A stretch of DNA of 64,000 nucleotides, from the NCBI GenBank assembly GCA_051208035.1, contig JBPJFZ010000001.1, forward strand, positions 372,001 through 436,000, given 5' to 3'. Position numbers and translations under genes: made by a program. The notes under the pieces are model-generated. The model had not been told where the DNA came from, searched no databases, and saw only the letters and a program-made list of their open reading frames with translations. The DNA comes from JACKOB01 sp024234575. GTDB lineage: Bacteria > Pseudomonadota > Gammaproteobacteria > Pseudomonadales > Oleiphilaceae. This document shows positions 26,827-36,714 of the stretch, in pieces; within the stretch, counting starts at the first letter, position 1; each line of letters opens with the position of its first letter.

Positions 26827-28083
26827 ATGAAGAAGTTTTTACTGGTCGAAGACAGTCAGATTGTCGTTAAAATAATCAAGCACCTCATTAAAGACCAGCC
26901 AGGCATGCACTGCGATGTCGCCATGTCAAGACAAGAAGCTGAAAGCATTTTAGCGAAAAATGGGGCTGAACAATATCTTGCTGCCGTTGTTGACCTTAGC
27001 CTTCCGGACGCACCGGATGGAGAAGTCGTAGACATCACTTTACAAGCCAAGCTGCCAACAATCGTGCTAACCGGCTGTATGGAAGACACGCTTCGCGACA
27101 GGATGTTCGAAAAGCCAATTGTTGATTACATCGTCAAAGAGAACCGCTTTTCATACGAATACGCAATAAAACTACTAAAACGACTCAACGGCAACAGAGA
27201 TATCACAGTATTAGTTGTAGATGATTCAAAAATATCGAGACACTTCACGAAAACACTCCTGACATCACAGCTACTTAACGTCCTGGAGGCTGAAGACGGT
27301 AAGGATGCGCTAGAGATCATTCAAACTAATCGTGACATCAAGTTGCTAATTACCGATTACAACATGCCTGTTATGAACGGCATTGAATTAACCAAAAATA
27401 TTCGCAAAGATCCCACAAGAAATGACCTGGTTATCATCGGCATTTCGACACACGGCAACAAAGGCCTTTCGGCTAAGTTTATAAAGAATGGTGCTAATGA
27501 CTTTCTCACCAAGCCATTTAGTCACGAGGAATTTACCTGCCGTATAATTCACAACATCGAATCACTTGAAAACTACAACAAAATCCGTCAGATGGCCTAC
27601 TCTGACTATCTAACCAATTTACCCAATCGACGATATTTTTATGAACATTGCGACAGTATTTTAGAAAACTCGAAAGAACACGGCACGCCTGTCTGCCTGA
27701 CATTGATCGACATTGATCACTTTAAAAAGATAAACGACTTACACGGCCATGATATCGGAGACCGTGTTCTAATCGTGTTCGCCGAAATACTTTCCCTGTC
27801 GTTTAGCAGGTTTCTTTTTGCACGTACTGGCGGAGAAGAATTTTGTGTATTACTGCAAGGCCTCAACCTGAATAAGGCGGCAACTCTGCTGGAAAACTTC
27901 AGAGAAGTTGTCGAAGATCGCATTGTAATGCTGGAAACATGCAACCTATCAATTACTATTTCCGCAGGTCTGGTCGAGAGCAACGGCAATCAAATAGACG
28001 AGCTAATGAGGGAGGCGGACCAACTACTCTATCAGGCCAAAAGCAATGGCAGAAATCAGATCTGCTGGGATGCGGGACCTTAA
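26827..28083 (+). CDS. Double-receiver response regulator with GGDEF domain
   Basis: Predicted cytoplasmic diguanylate cyclase of 418 residues. Domain order: first receiver at about 1-120 (acidic pocket VEDS, phospho-acceptor Asp56 in VVDLSLPDA), second receiver at about 125-250 (VVDDS, Asp177 in ITDYNMPVMNG, conserved Lys in LTKPFS), then GGDEF at about 260-418 with an intact GGEEF at 335-339 and DIDHFKKINDLHGH. No RxxD inhibitory site precedes GGEEF: the region reads FSRFLFARTGGEEF, so product feedback at the usual I-site seems absent. No sensor kinase lies next to it. The catalytic residues look complete, so c-di-GMP synthesis controlled by phosphorylation is the likely role. Confidence 0.92.
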   Translation: MKKFLLVEDSQIVVKIIKHLIKDQPGMHCDVAMSRQEAESILAKNGAEQYLAAVVDLSLPDAPDGEVVDITLQAKLPTIVLTGCMEDTLRDRMFEKPIVDYIVKENRFSYEYAIKLLKRLNGNRDITVLVVDDSKISRHFTKTLLTSQLLNVLEAEDGKDALEIIQTNRDIKLLITDYNMPVMNGIELTKNIRKDPTRNDLVIIGISTHGNKGLSAKFIKNGANDFLTKPFSHEEFTCRIIHNIESLENYNKIRQMAYSDYLTNLPNRRYFYEHCDSILENSKEHGTPVCLTLIDIDHFKKINDLHGHDIGDRVLIVFAEILSLSFSRFLFARTGGEEFCVLLQGLNLNKAATLLENFREVVEDRIVMLETCNLSITISAGLVESNGNQIDELMREADQLLYQAKSNGRNQICWDAGP

Positions 28084-28141
28084 AGCAACAGAGCATCAGC
28101 TTGCCCCCTCCCTTTCCCAGCTCCAGAATTCTTAGGGAGAA

Positions 28142-28996
28142 TCAGGAAAAAACTACCGTCTTATTCTCATGAATGATCACGCGATCTTCAACATGATAAC
28201 GAACACCGCGGGCCAGTACGTTTTTTTCTACATCCCGCCCTAATCGAACCATATCCTCAATCGTGTGATTATGACCCACCCGAATAACATCCTGATCAAT
28301 TATTGGCCCCTCATCAAGTTTTTCCGTCACATAATGACAGGTCGCACCTATCAGTTTGACACCCCGATCATATGCCTGATGATACGGCCTCGCACCCGCA
28401 AAAGACGGAAGGAAACTATGGTGAATATTGATCACGCGACCAGCATAAGTCTCACAAAGATTCTCCGGTAGAATCTGCATATATCGAGCAAGTACGATCA
28501 AATCAACATCGAGTCCGGTCAGGATTTCTGACACCCGATCAAAAGATTGCTGTTTGTTATCCTTGTCTACCGGTACGTGATGAAAAGGGATGTTGTGCCA
28601 TTCGACCATTCGTCGCAAATCATTGTGATTTGAAATAACGGCGACTATATCCGCATTTAACTCATCATCGTGGTGTCGGTGCAACAGATCTGCCAGACAA
28701 TGCGACTCTTTACTAGCCATCAACACCAAACGTTTTTTCTGACCTGAATCACTGATTTTCCAATGCATGCCATATTCTTTTGCAATTGGCGAAAAGGCAA
28801 TCTTGAACGCCTCGACATCTAAAGGCATTGAGCTTGCCTTGATTTCGTTTCGCATAAAAAACCAACCAACCTTGGGGTCTGCATGATGGCTCGCCTCCGT
28901 GATCCAGCCATTGTAATTCGCCAGAAAATTACTTACTTTAGCGACAATACCTACCCCGTCAGGGCAGGCAATCACGAGCCGAAATGTACGTTCCAT
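28142..28996 (-). CDS. purU: Formyltetrahydrofolate deformylase
   Basis: Hydrolyses 10-formyl-THF to THF and formate, balancing one-carbon units. 284 residues: N-terminal ACT domain (RLVIACPDGVGIVAKVS) and a formyltransferase-like hydrolase domain with ARYMQILP, NIHHSFLPSFAGARPY and the catalytic Asp in ATCHYVTEKLDEGPIIDQ. The family's length and order are intact. Alone on the minus strand, convergent with the GGDEF gene. folD, also of one-carbon metabolism, is elsewhere in the window. Confidence 0.95.
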   Translation of the reverse strand: MERTFRLVIACPDGVGIVAKVSNFLANYNGWITEASHHADPKVGWFFMRNEIKASSMPLDVEAFKIAFSPIAKEYGMHWKISDSGQKKRLVLMASKESHCLADLLHRHHDDELNADIVAVISNHNDLRRMVEWHNIPFHHVPVDKDNKQQSFDRVSEILTGLDVDLIVLARYMQILPENLCETYAGRVINIHHSFLPSFAGARPYHQAYDRGVKLIGATCHYVTEKLDEGPIIDQDVIRVGHNHTIEDMVRLGRDVEKNVLARGVRYHVEDRVIIHENKTVVFS

Positions 28997-29086
28997 AGAA
29001 ACTTTATCCTAACACCACACCGGCAACGCAAAAAAAGCAACGTAACCAAGTGTTCTAATTAAACAAAAATGTATCGACAACTAACC

Positions 29087-29425
29087 TTACCCGCGAAAAA
29101 CATTATCGGTTCGCGCAGCCATGACGAAATCCGTTTTATGCAGACCTTTAATTTTGTGAGTCCACCAGGAGACCTTAACGCTTCCCCACTCAACCAATAG
29201 CGCAGGGTGATGCCCCACAGATTCCGCAAGGTCCGCCACACGATTGGCAAACGCCATCGCAGCTAGAAAGTCTGGAAACCCAAACACCCGCTGTAATTGA
29301 CTGACCCCCTGATCCACCACAATAGACCAATCAGGAATCTCTACCAAAAACACTTCCGCCTCTTCCTTTTTTACCTGAGGTGCGCCCAGCCGGCAAACCT
29401 CACACACTTCATCTGCTAGACGCAT
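29087..29425 (-). CDS. phhB: Pterin-4a-carbinolamine dehydratase
   Basis: Small 112-residue enzyme of the PCD/DCoH family that dehydrates 4a-hydroxytetrahydropterin, normally after phenylalanine hydroxylase. The signature is EVFLVEIPDWSIV, FPDFLAAMAFANRVADLAE, then the active-site GHHPALLVEWGSVKVSWWTH and KGLHKTDFVMAARTD. No phenylalanine hydroxylase gene (phhA) is next to it, so its partner is elsewhere or it serves another pterin-recycling function. ATG start. It lies 74 bp downstream of the fumarase gene and could be co-transcribed with it. Confidence 0.92.
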   Translation of the reverse strand: MRLADEVCEVCRLGAPQVKKEEAEVFLVEIPDWSIVVDQGVSQLQRVFGFPDFLAAMAFANRVADLAESVGHHPALLVEWGSVKVSWWTHKIKGLHKTDFVMAARTDNVFRG

Positions 29426-29499
29426 AAAAACCTCTGACCGGCAAGCGTCGATGCCTCACAGCCATCTCTGGCAGGCACAGGCATCGACAGATTTCTACC

Positions 29500-31011
29500 T
29501 TACACCTGTTTCGCATCAATAATATTCTGCTTCCAGAGTTTCGGCCCGGTTTCATGGACAGAAACGCCATTGACATCAACAGCAACCGTCACCGGCATAT
29601 CTTTAACATCAAACTCGTAAATCGCTTCCATTCCCATTTCTGGAAATGCGAGAACCTTAGCTGATTTAACGGCTTTGGATACTAAGTAGGCCGCACCACC
29701 CACAGCCATTAAATAAACCGCGCCAAATTCTTTGATGGCCTCAATCGCTACTGGTCCACGCTCAGACTTACCAATCATGCCCAACAGGCCCGTCTGCTCA
29801 AGCATCGTTCGGGTAAATTTATCCATTCTCGTTGCGGTAGTCGGACCAGCAGGACCAACCACCTCATCGCGCACTGGATCAACCGGGCCAACGTAATAAA
29901 TAAATCGACCTTTTAGATCAACCGGCAAACGCTCTCCTTTAGCCAGCATTTCTGTCATTTTCTTGTGCGCGGCATCACGGCCGGTCAACATTTTGCCCGA
30001 CAGCAACACCGTCTCCCCTGGTTGCCACTCACGGACATCCGCCGGGGTTATGGTATCGAGATTTACACGGCGAACACTATCACCTACTTCCCAGGTAATA
30101 TCTGGCCATTCATCAATACTTGGCGGCGTTTGCAAGGCAGGCCCGGAACCATCCAGTACAAAATGTGCGTGTCGAGTGGCAGCGCAGTTTGGAATCATCG
30201 CCACTGGCAAGGATGCTGCGTGTGTTGGATAATCTTTGATTTTAATATCTAAAACCGTTGTTAATCCACCCAGACCTTGCGCACCAATACCCAGCGCATT
30301 GACCTTATCCATAATCTCCAAACGCAATTCTTCAACACGGTTACTTGGGCCGCGCTTTCTCAGCTCATGGATATCGATCGGGTCCATCAACGCTTCTTTC
30401 GCCATCACGGCAGCTTTTTCTGCAGTGCCGCCGATACCTATGCCAAGCATACCCGGTGGACACCAGCCTGCACCCATGGTTGGTACGGTTTTAACAATCC
30501 AGTCAACAATACTGTCACTCGGATTCAGCATCACCATCTTCGATTTATTTTCAGAACCGCCACCCTTAGCCGCTACCTGAACATCAACAGTATTGCCTGG
30601 TACTATTTCATAATGAATCACAGCAGGCGTGTTGTCTTTAGTGTTCGTGCGCTTACCCGCAGGATCAGCAAGAATAGAGGCCCGCAAAACATTGTCAGGG
30701 TTTAGATAAGCCCTTCTCACCCCTTCATTTATCATATCAGTGACGCCCATCGTTGCGTCCCACTGCACGTCCATGCCTACCTTAATAAATACGGTGACAA
30801 TTCCTGTATCCTGACAAATTGGGCGTTTCCCCTGCGCGCACATACGGGAGTTTATTAGAATCTGCGCCATCGCATCCTTTGCTGCAGGGCTCTCTTCCCG
30901 CTCGTATGCCTCATGCACCGCTTTTATAAAATCTACCGGGTGATAGTAAGAAATGAATTGCAGCGCATCCGCCACACTATCTATCAGGTCGTCTTGTCGA
31001 ATTACTGTCAT
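29500..31011 (-). CDS. fumA: Fumarate hydratase, class I (iron-sulfur)
   Basis: Oxygen-sensitive 4Fe-4S fumarase of the TCA cycle, 503 residues, shorter than E. coli FumA (548) but usual for Pseudomonas-type homologues. Candidate cluster cysteines are in ICQDTG (Cys66), GAGWCPPGMLG and IPNCAATRHAHF. The N-terminal alpha domain and C-terminal beta domain (GKMLTGRDAAHKKM, YYVGPVDPVRDEVVGPAGPTTATRMD) are fused in one chain as expected. ATG start near the divergent gap to the enoyl-CoA isomerase-like gene. Tartrate dehydratase is the nearest alternative family but is usually split in two subunits. Confidence 0.93.
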   Translation of the reverse strand: MTVIRQDDLIDSVADALQFISYYHPVDFIKAVHEAYEREESPAAKDAMAQILINSRMCAQGKRPICQDTGIVTVFIKVGMDVQWDATMGVTDMINEGVRRAYLNPDNVLRASILADPAGKRTNTKDNTPAVIHYEIVPGNTVDVQVAAKGGGSENKSKMVMLNPSDSIVDWIVKTVPTMGAGWCPPGMLGIGIGGTAEKAAVMAKEALMDPIDIHELRKRGPSNRVEELRLEIMDKVNALGIGAQGLGGLTTVLDIKIKDYPTHAASLPVAMIPNCAATRHAHFVLDGSGPALQTPPSIDEWPDITWEVGDSVRRVNLDTITPADVREWQPGETVLLSGKMLTGRDAAHKKMTEMLAKGERLPVDLKGRFIYYVGPVDPVRDEVVGPAGPTTATRMDKFTRTMLEQTGLLGMIGKSERGPVAIEAIKEFGAVYLMAVGGAAYLVSKAVKSAKVLAFPEMGMEAIYEFDVKDMPVTVAVDVNGVSVHETGPKLWKQNIIDAKQV

Positions 31012-31341
31012 TTATACACTCTCTTCTCTATACGAACACATCACGAAAGTACTTGTGAAATATATTCTAGGCTCACGCATGACACGAAAAATAAGCAAGC
31101 AGATATTATTTGATTTCTTCGAAACTACTTTATTTGCCAGCTTTTCCTTTGCAATCAGGGGGAATCAACCCGATTTAGCCAACCTTTTTACTGCTAAAAC
31201 GCTGGATTTCACCTAAATTATGCCGCATTGTACATCACATTAATGACGACGATGAACCCAAACTACCGCTCATCGCACTAATTGCCTAAAAAACTCTCGC
31301 ACTTCGCTGGGCAGCACTTCATTTCTTAACAACTTTTCTTG
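31012..31341. other. Intergenic region between divergent fumA and the enoyl-CoA isomerase-like gene
   Basis: 330 bp that should hold both promoters. Short open frames cross it on the plus strand, but they overlap the fumA start region and lack ribosome sites. I recognise no operator, repeat or RNA here. Confidence 0.4.
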
Positions 31342-32127
31342 ATGGCACACACTATGACCGAAGATGTTCTTGTTTCTATCTCCGAAAAAACACAAATCAT
31401 TAAAATTAATCGCCTAAGCAAAAAAAATGCACTGACACACGCAATGTATTCGAAGATGCAGCTGTCATTGATCGAAGCTGAGACAAACCCCAACATCAAA
31501 ACCACTGTAATCTATGGGTCTACCGACTGTTTTACAAGCGGCAATGACCTCGTAGAGTTTGCGAACTGGGATAACAGCAACTTTACCGAGTCACCAGTAG
31601 GCAAGTTCTTCACCGCACTGGCAAGTGCCACCAAGCCCGTTATAGCCGCTGTTAATGGTGAAGCGATAGGTATTGGTACAACAATGCTGTTACATTGCGA
31701 CTTTATTTACGCCGGCACAAACTCTCGTTTTCAGATGCCATTTGTCAGCCTGGGGCTTTCTCCGGAAGGTGCATCAAGCCTTTTACTACCGACCATAATG
31801 GGGCACTGCCGGGCCGCTGAACTTTTACTGCTTGCGCAAATCTTTGATTCCGAAAAAGCACTTGCCTGTGGGTTAATCAATGATGTCTGCGATCCACTGG
31901 CAACCTTGGACACCGCCTTAAAGACCGCAGAAATCCTCAACTCTCAACCAACCAGCGCAGTCGCTTTAACGAAGCAACTATTAAAAAAACAGTCCACCCA
32001 ACAGACGATGCAAACTATGCAAACAGAAGGCAGTGTGTTTTCAGAGCGACTAAAAAGCCCCGAGGCCGATGAGGCATTCCGTGCTTTTTTTGCTAAGCGC
32101 AAACCGGATTTTAGCCAATTCGATTAA
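31342..32127 (+). CDS. Enoyl-CoA hydratase/isomerase family protein, probably delta3-delta2-enoyl-CoA isomerase
   Basis: Crotonase-fold protein of 261 residues acting on fatty-acyl-CoA. The first oxyanion-hole segment is SGNDLVEFAN and the second is GEAIGIGTTMLLHCDFIYAG. The later FVSLGLSPEGASSLLLP resembles the PEG(A/C)SS segment of delta3-delta2-enoyl-CoA isomerases (ECI2/PECI type), where that Glu is the catalytic base, rather than the two-glutamate arrangement of hydratases. That would let unsaturated fatty acids enter beta-oxidation. The ATG start is preferred over a TTG immediately before it; no strong ribosome site is seen. Single gene, followed 243 bp later by the lipase. Confidence 0.85.
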   Translation: MAHTMTEDVLVSISEKTQIIKINRLSKKNALTHAMYSKMQLSLIEAETNPNIKTTVIYGSTDCFTSGNDLVEFANWDNSNFTESPVGKFFTALASATKPVIAAVNGEAIGIGTTMLLHCDFIYAGTNSRFQMPFVSLGLSPEGASSLLLPTIMGHCRAAELLLLAQIFDSEKALACGLINDVCDPLATLDTALKTAEILNSQPTSAVALTKQLLKKQSTQQTMQTMQTEGSVFSERLKSPEADEAFRAFFAKRKPDFSQFD

Positions 32128-32370
32128 TGGCATAATACCAGTCGCAAAAACTATACATAAAGTGGCGTTAAAAACTGGACGAATTAACCGTCCCCGACTA
32201 GCTTTAAAACAAGCGAAAATTTGCATGACGCAACCTGTTTTCTGCTGACCACCCCAAAACTCGATGAGTAACTCTTAGAATAAGGGGCTGTCAAAGTGTT
32301 ATGTATCCTGCATACCTGCAGGCAAAAAACTATTTCCTACCAATAATAAAAGGATAGAAGGTCCAATCTT

Positions 32371-35283
32371 ATGCTTAAGAAAACCTTATTAAGTGTGGCT
32401 GTTGCTTCATCTATCGCTCTTACCGGCTGTTTGGATGATGCTGAGACTGGCAATAACTCACAAATTAATTATGAGATAAGTAACCCGAACTTCTCCGGCC
32501 AGACTTATCCTGTATTTAACCCTGTTACCAGCAAACTACCGCTACCCAACGACTTGATCATTGAAGCTACAGCAGGCGACGGAACCTACAAGGTTTCAGA
32601 TACCTCGCCTCCTGTAACTACTGCTCTTAACAAGTTAAGTGGTGCATCGACAGTTGCGCCAATTGACATTCAAATGAGCGGCCCTGTAGATGCCGCCACG
32701 GTAGATGGCAGAGCCTTTTTGGTAACCACTGATGCCGAAGGCAAGCCATCAGTAATTCCAAACCCTACTCAGAACGTCTTCCTGATTGAGCTTGATTACG
32801 CCAGTGAAGAGCCATTAACCGCTCTCTCTGCAGGTGAAAAGCCAACGATTCCAGTCGCTGTCACTGCAGCCAAAGCGGCCGCCGGTGATGCAGCGTCTGG
32901 TGCCGAACTTTATGCTTTAGCTACTAACCCCGTGTATGAAGCCAGCGTCGTTGACTTGAACGATGGCACATCACTCATTCGCATCAACCCGCTAAAACCG
33001 CTCAACCCCCGCAAACGTTATATCGTTGCGGTAACCAAAGAAGTAAAAGATGTTAGCGGTTTACCGCTGGTAGCCTCACCAAGTTACCAGACTCTAACTC
33101 TTACACTTGACGACGGCTCATACGGACCAGTCGGCAACAACGCACTGGCCCCCATTCAAAAGCTGATTAATGCGTTCTGGGAACCAGTCGCGGCAACATA
33201 CTTTGGTCTAAACAATACCGTCCGTGCAGCGACAGGGTTGCCTGCATTAACGATGGATAGCATCGCATTATCTTATAGCTTGACGACGTCAAACGATAAA
33301 GCGGTACTTGGCTATATGGCCGAACCAAACACGTGGTTCACCAATACATTAAGAACAGCTGTGACAACAGGCGCGCGCAAAGCACATTTGGCCGCCGGCC
33401 TTGAAAACAGTTATGACGCAATCAAAGCGACAGTTGATGGTGCAATTGCAACTTGGCCCAACGAGGAAACGCAAGCCGCTCTCGGAGCTGCCTACCAATA
33501 CTGCGCCAGCGTTGGCGCAACGGCTGGTGTGCCGGCAATGACATGCTTAGGCTCTGTGATTTCAAAGTCTTATGAAGACTCGGGCTTAATCACAACCCGA
33601 CCAAAATCCCGTGATATTACCTTTTCAGGCAGCACTGATGCGGCACAAGTATCTGCTTTGATGGCAGCAATCGGCGTATCTCCAGGGCAAGTTACTGTAG
33701 CGATGGGTTCGATGAAAATCCCCTACTACTTGGGCATGCCGACAGGAGAAGATGGCTCAGCCATTCAGGCAAACATGTTTACGGCAAACTCCACACTTGC
33801 TGGCATTATGAACACCCAATTCGGTGGAATTGGACTAACACTCCCTCAAGCCAATCCTGAAGTCACTGACGTGGTAAACTACCTGTTCCCTTTCCCCAAG
33901 AAAACAGATGACGTTACCATCCCTGTCATTGCGATGTACCCAACGGGTGCAGCAATGGATACCGGTGCACTACCTGTTGTTATATTCCAGCACGGCATTA
34001 CGACTGATAGAAGTGCGGCGCTCACCTACGGCAGCTTACTGGCCAAAACTGCAGGCGTTGTTGTGGTAGCAATAGACCAGCCACTGCACGGTGTTGATGC
34101 AATTTCTACGGATAGCAAGAAAGCGCTGGCAACCAGCTTGTTGACTGCCGCTGGACAAACGGTAAATGACACAACTGTTGATGCTGTTTTAAACGGCACA
34201 TTTAGTGTTGGTGCATTATTGTCAATCCAGTCACAAGGCTGCCCGCTAGGCATTACTGATCCAACCAATGCGACTCAAATCGCAACAGCTACGCAAGCAG
34301 TGTTGAGCGGTAGCTGTGGCGCTGAAGCAGCAGCATCACTGGGTGGCGCACTGGTTATCGAAAGTACCGTTGCAAACGGGGCAAGCACGATTCCCGGTTT
34401 ACCAAGAACTGATTACGAACGTCACTTCAACTTTACTGCCAATGCGTCGCAAGTTGCTGTGCCAATGGATTTCAATCCTGATACGGCATCGGGTTCATCC
34501 GGCAGCCTATTCGTAAACCTGAAAAACTTCCTGAATTCCAGAGATAATCTGCGTCAGATGGTCAGTGACCTTCAGCAATTAAGAATGTCTATTGGCAATA
34601 TCGACCTGAATGGCAATGGTACCCCGGATTTAAGCGCATCTAATGTATTTTATATTGGACATTCGCTAGGCACGGTAGATGGCATTCCCTTTATCGCCAC
34701 AGTTAACAAAACAGCCACAACAGCAGACAACCTTGTTGCAGCCAATTTGTTGACACCAGGAGGCGGTATTGTTCGTCTGTATGAGAACTCACCAACGTTC
34801 TCACCTTCGATTCTGGGCGGCTTGGCTGCATCAGCTGGTTTGGTGCAAGGCGACGCTTCGCTGGAGTCTTATTTCAATGTGTTGCAAATGGCACTTGATG
34901 CTGGTGACGCGGTGAACTACGTTCAGGATATAAAAGGAATCCCAACGCTGTTTTCAATGGTTATTGGGGATCAGGTCATACCAAACAGCGCTTACCCATT
35001 GGAAAATGTACTGGGTAACGCAACACCAGCACCACTATCCGGCTCTGAGCCACTGGCGAAGCTGACAAGCGCCACTTCAATACATAGTGGAGCCAATGCG
35101 CTAAATGTTGGCATCACGCGTTACACCGGCGGCAGCCATGGCACCCCAGTATTACCAACACCAGGCGACGCCACCGCAGCTGCGGTCTTCCAGGAAATGA
35201 TAGGCCAAAGCGTTTACATGATCGGTAGTGGCGGAACAACAGTGGTGGTAACCAACCCTGCTGTAGTGCAACAAGCAGAGTAA
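32371..35283 (+). CDS. Large lipoprotein lipase, VolA / Pla-1-cef family
   Basis: Predicted surface lipoprotein hydrolase of 970 residues. It starts with a lipoprotein signal (MLKKTLLSVAVASSIALTGC), lipidated Cys about residue 20, then an N-terminal domain typical of the Pla-1/cef extracellular lipase family, and an alpha/beta-hydrolase domain with FQHGITTDRS, the segment IDQPLHG, and the nucleophile elbow YIGHSLG with Ser765. The best characterised relative is Vibrio VolA, an outer-membrane lysophospholipase that frees fatty acids from lecithin-derived lipid. The neighbouring beta-oxidation-type gene fits fatty-acid scavenging. AGGATAG lies upstream of the ATG. Followed by a strong terminator; the gene is monocistronic. 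Confidence 0.9.
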   Translation: MLKKTLLSVAVASSIALTGCLDDAETGNNSQINYEISNPNFSGQTYPVFNPVTSKLPLPNDLIIEATAGDGTYKVSDTSPPVTTALNKLSGASTVAPIDIQMSGPVDAATVDGRAFLVTTDAEGKPSVIPNPTQNVFLIELDYASEEPLTALSAGEKPTIPVAVTAAKAAAGDAASGAELYALATNPVYEASVVDLNDGTSLIRINPLKPLNPRKRYIVAVTKEVKDVSGLPLVASPSYQTLTLTLDDGSYGPVGNNALAPIQKLINAFWEPVAATYFGLNNTVRAATGLPALTMDSIALSYSLTTSNDKAVLGYMAEPNTWFTNTLRTAVTTGARKAHLAAGLENSYDAIKATVDGAIATWPNEETQAALGAAYQYCASVGATAGVPAMTCLGSVISKSYEDSGLITTRPKSRDITFSGSTDAAQVSALMAAIGVSPGQVTVAMGSMKIPYYLGMPTGEDGSAIQANMFTANSTLAGIMNTQFGGIGLTLPQANPEVTDVVNYLFPFPKKTDDVTIPVIAMYPTGAAMDTGALPVVIFQHGITTDRSAALTYGSLLAKTAGVVVVAIDQPLHGVDAISTDSKKALATSLLTAAGQTVNDTTVDAVLNGTFSVGALLSIQSQGCPLGITDPTNATQIATATQAVLSGSCGAEAAASLGGALVIESTVANGASTIPGLPRTDYERHFNFTANASQVAVPMDFNPDTASGSSGSLFVNLKNFLNSRDNLRQMVSDLQQLRMSIGNIDLNGNGTPDLSASNVFYIGHSLGTVDGIPFIATVNKTATTADNLVAANLLTPGGGIVRLYENSPTFSPSILGGLAASAGLVQGDASLESYFNVLQMALDAGDAVNYVQDIKGIPTLFSMVIGDQVIPNSAYPLENVLGNATPAPLSGSEPLAKLTSATSIHSGANALNVGITRYTGGSHGTPVLPTPGDATAAAVFQEMIGQSVYMIGSGGTTVVVTNPAVVQQAE

Positions 35284-35297
35284 TACTGCACATGCTC

Positions 35298-35326
35298 AAA
35301 AGGCAGCCTCGGCTGCCTTTTTTTTC
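35298..35326 (+). terminator. Terminator of the lipase gene
   Basis: AAAGGCAGCC/GGCTGCCTTT stem with a 2-nt loop (TC) and a T-run of eight or more, 15 bp after the stop. Confidence 0.9.
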
Positions 35327-35370
35327 GCCAGCTAACTATTCAGCCAACTTACTTTCCGTAATATTAAAAC

Positions 35371-35403
35371 AAAAAAAAGCCCGGAGACTACTCCCCAGGC
35401 TTT
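35371..35403 (-). terminator. Terminator of argG
   Basis: On the minus strand GCCTGGGGA pairs with TCTCCGGGC (with G-T pairs), followed by eight T residues. 20 bp after the argG stop. Confidence 0.85.
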
Positions 35404-35422
35404 CCAACAAAAAACCGCTCTA

Positions 35423-36634
35423 CTAACGCCCTTTCTGCGCAGCAATCCTTAATCTAAGTGCATTCAGTTTAATAAACCCTTCCGCATCTTTCTGATTGTA
35501 AGCACCAGCGTCATCTTCAAAAGTCGCTATTTTCTCATCAAACAAAGAATCATCCGACTTTCTGCCAACTACGGTTACGTTGCCTTTATAGAGCTTAACT
35601 CGCACAACACCATTTACGACCGCTTGCGACTCATCAATCATAGTCTGCAGCATTTTACGCTCAGGACTCCACCAGTAACCGTTGTAAATAAGCTCGGCAT
35701 ATTTCGGCATTAAACTGTCTTTTAGATGTGCCACTTCGCGATCAAGTGTGATTGATTCGATTGCTCTGTGTGCTCTCATCATAATCGTGCCGCCAGGCGT
35801 TTCATAAGCGCCACGGGATTTCATACCAACATATCGGTTTTCAACAATATCCAGGCGGCCGATACCATTGTCACCACCCAGCTTGTTTAATTTAGCAAGC
35901 ACTTCATGCGCCTTCAGTGCCTCACCATCAATAGCGACAATATCCCCCTTCTCATAGGTCAACTCTATATAAGTAGGGGTTGCAGGGGCATTTTCAGGGC
36001 TTACAGACCAGCGCCACATATCTTCTTCAGGCTCTGCCCAAGGATCCTCAAGAATATCGCCTTCGTAAGAGATATGAAGCAAATTGGCATCCATAGAGTA
36101 AGGTGACTTCTTACCCGCTTTGGCAAAATCGACTGGAATGTTATGCGTCTTGGCATACTCCATCAATTTCTCACGGGACAACAAATCCCACTCCCTCCAA
36201 GGTGCTATAACTTTAACGCCAGGCTTAAGTGCGTAGGCTCCCAGCTCAAAACGAACCTGATCGTTGCCCTTACCAGTTGCACCATGAGAAATGGCATCGC
36301 CACCGGTTTCATTTGCAATTTCAACCAACCTTTTTGCTATCAGCGGTCTAGCGATAGACGTACCAAGTAAATACTCGCCCTCATAAATAGTATTCGCACG
36401 AAACATAGGGAAAACATAATCCCGAACAAATTCTTCTTTCAGGTCTTCAATGTATATCTCTTTCACACCCATTGCTTCAGCTTTGGCGCGTGCGGGTTCA
36501 AGCTCTTCTCCCTGGCCCAGGTCAGCGGTAAAGGTCACCACTTCACAATTGTAAGTATCCTGCAACCAGCGAAGAATGATGGAAGTATCTAAACCACCAG
36601 AGTAGGCCAAGACCACTTTTTTCACATTAGACAT
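35423..36634 (-). CDS. argG: Argininosuccinate synthase
   Basis: ATP-dependent ligation of citrulline and aspartate in arginine synthesis. 403 residues. The ATP-pyrophosphatase loop is VLAYSGGLDTS at residues 8-18; others are SHGATGKGNDQVRFE and IAPWREWDLLSRE. Full length with an ATG start. argG next to motY is the Pseudomonas order. The upstream gap contains a run of nine G residues (36715-36723), about 80 bp before the start codon. Confidence 0.98.
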   Translation of the reverse strand: MSNVKKVVLAYSGGLDTSIILRWLQDTYNCEVVTFTADLGQGEELEPARAKAEAMGVKEIYIEDLKEEFVRDYVFPMFRANTIYEGEYLLGTSIARPLIAKRLVEIANETGGDAISHGATGKGNDQVRFELGAYALKPGVKVIAPWREWDLLSREKLMEYAKTHNIPVDFAKAGKKSPYSMDANLLHISYEGDILEDPWAEPEEDMWRWSVSPENAPATPTYIELTYEKGDIVAIDGEALKAHEVLAKLNKLGGDNGIGRLDIVENRYVGMKSRGAYETPGGTIMMRAHRAIESITLDREVAHLKDSLMPKYAELIYNGYWWSPERKMLQTMIDESQAVVNGVVRVKLYKGNVTVVGRKSDDSLFDEKIATFEDDAGAYNQKDAEGFIKLNALRLRIAAQKGR

Positions 36635-36714
36635 ACACAGACTCCAACGTTTTATATGAATAAACGACTAAAATAAAAGGGCGACATTGTACTCTTAGCG
36701 CGCTTTAAAACATA

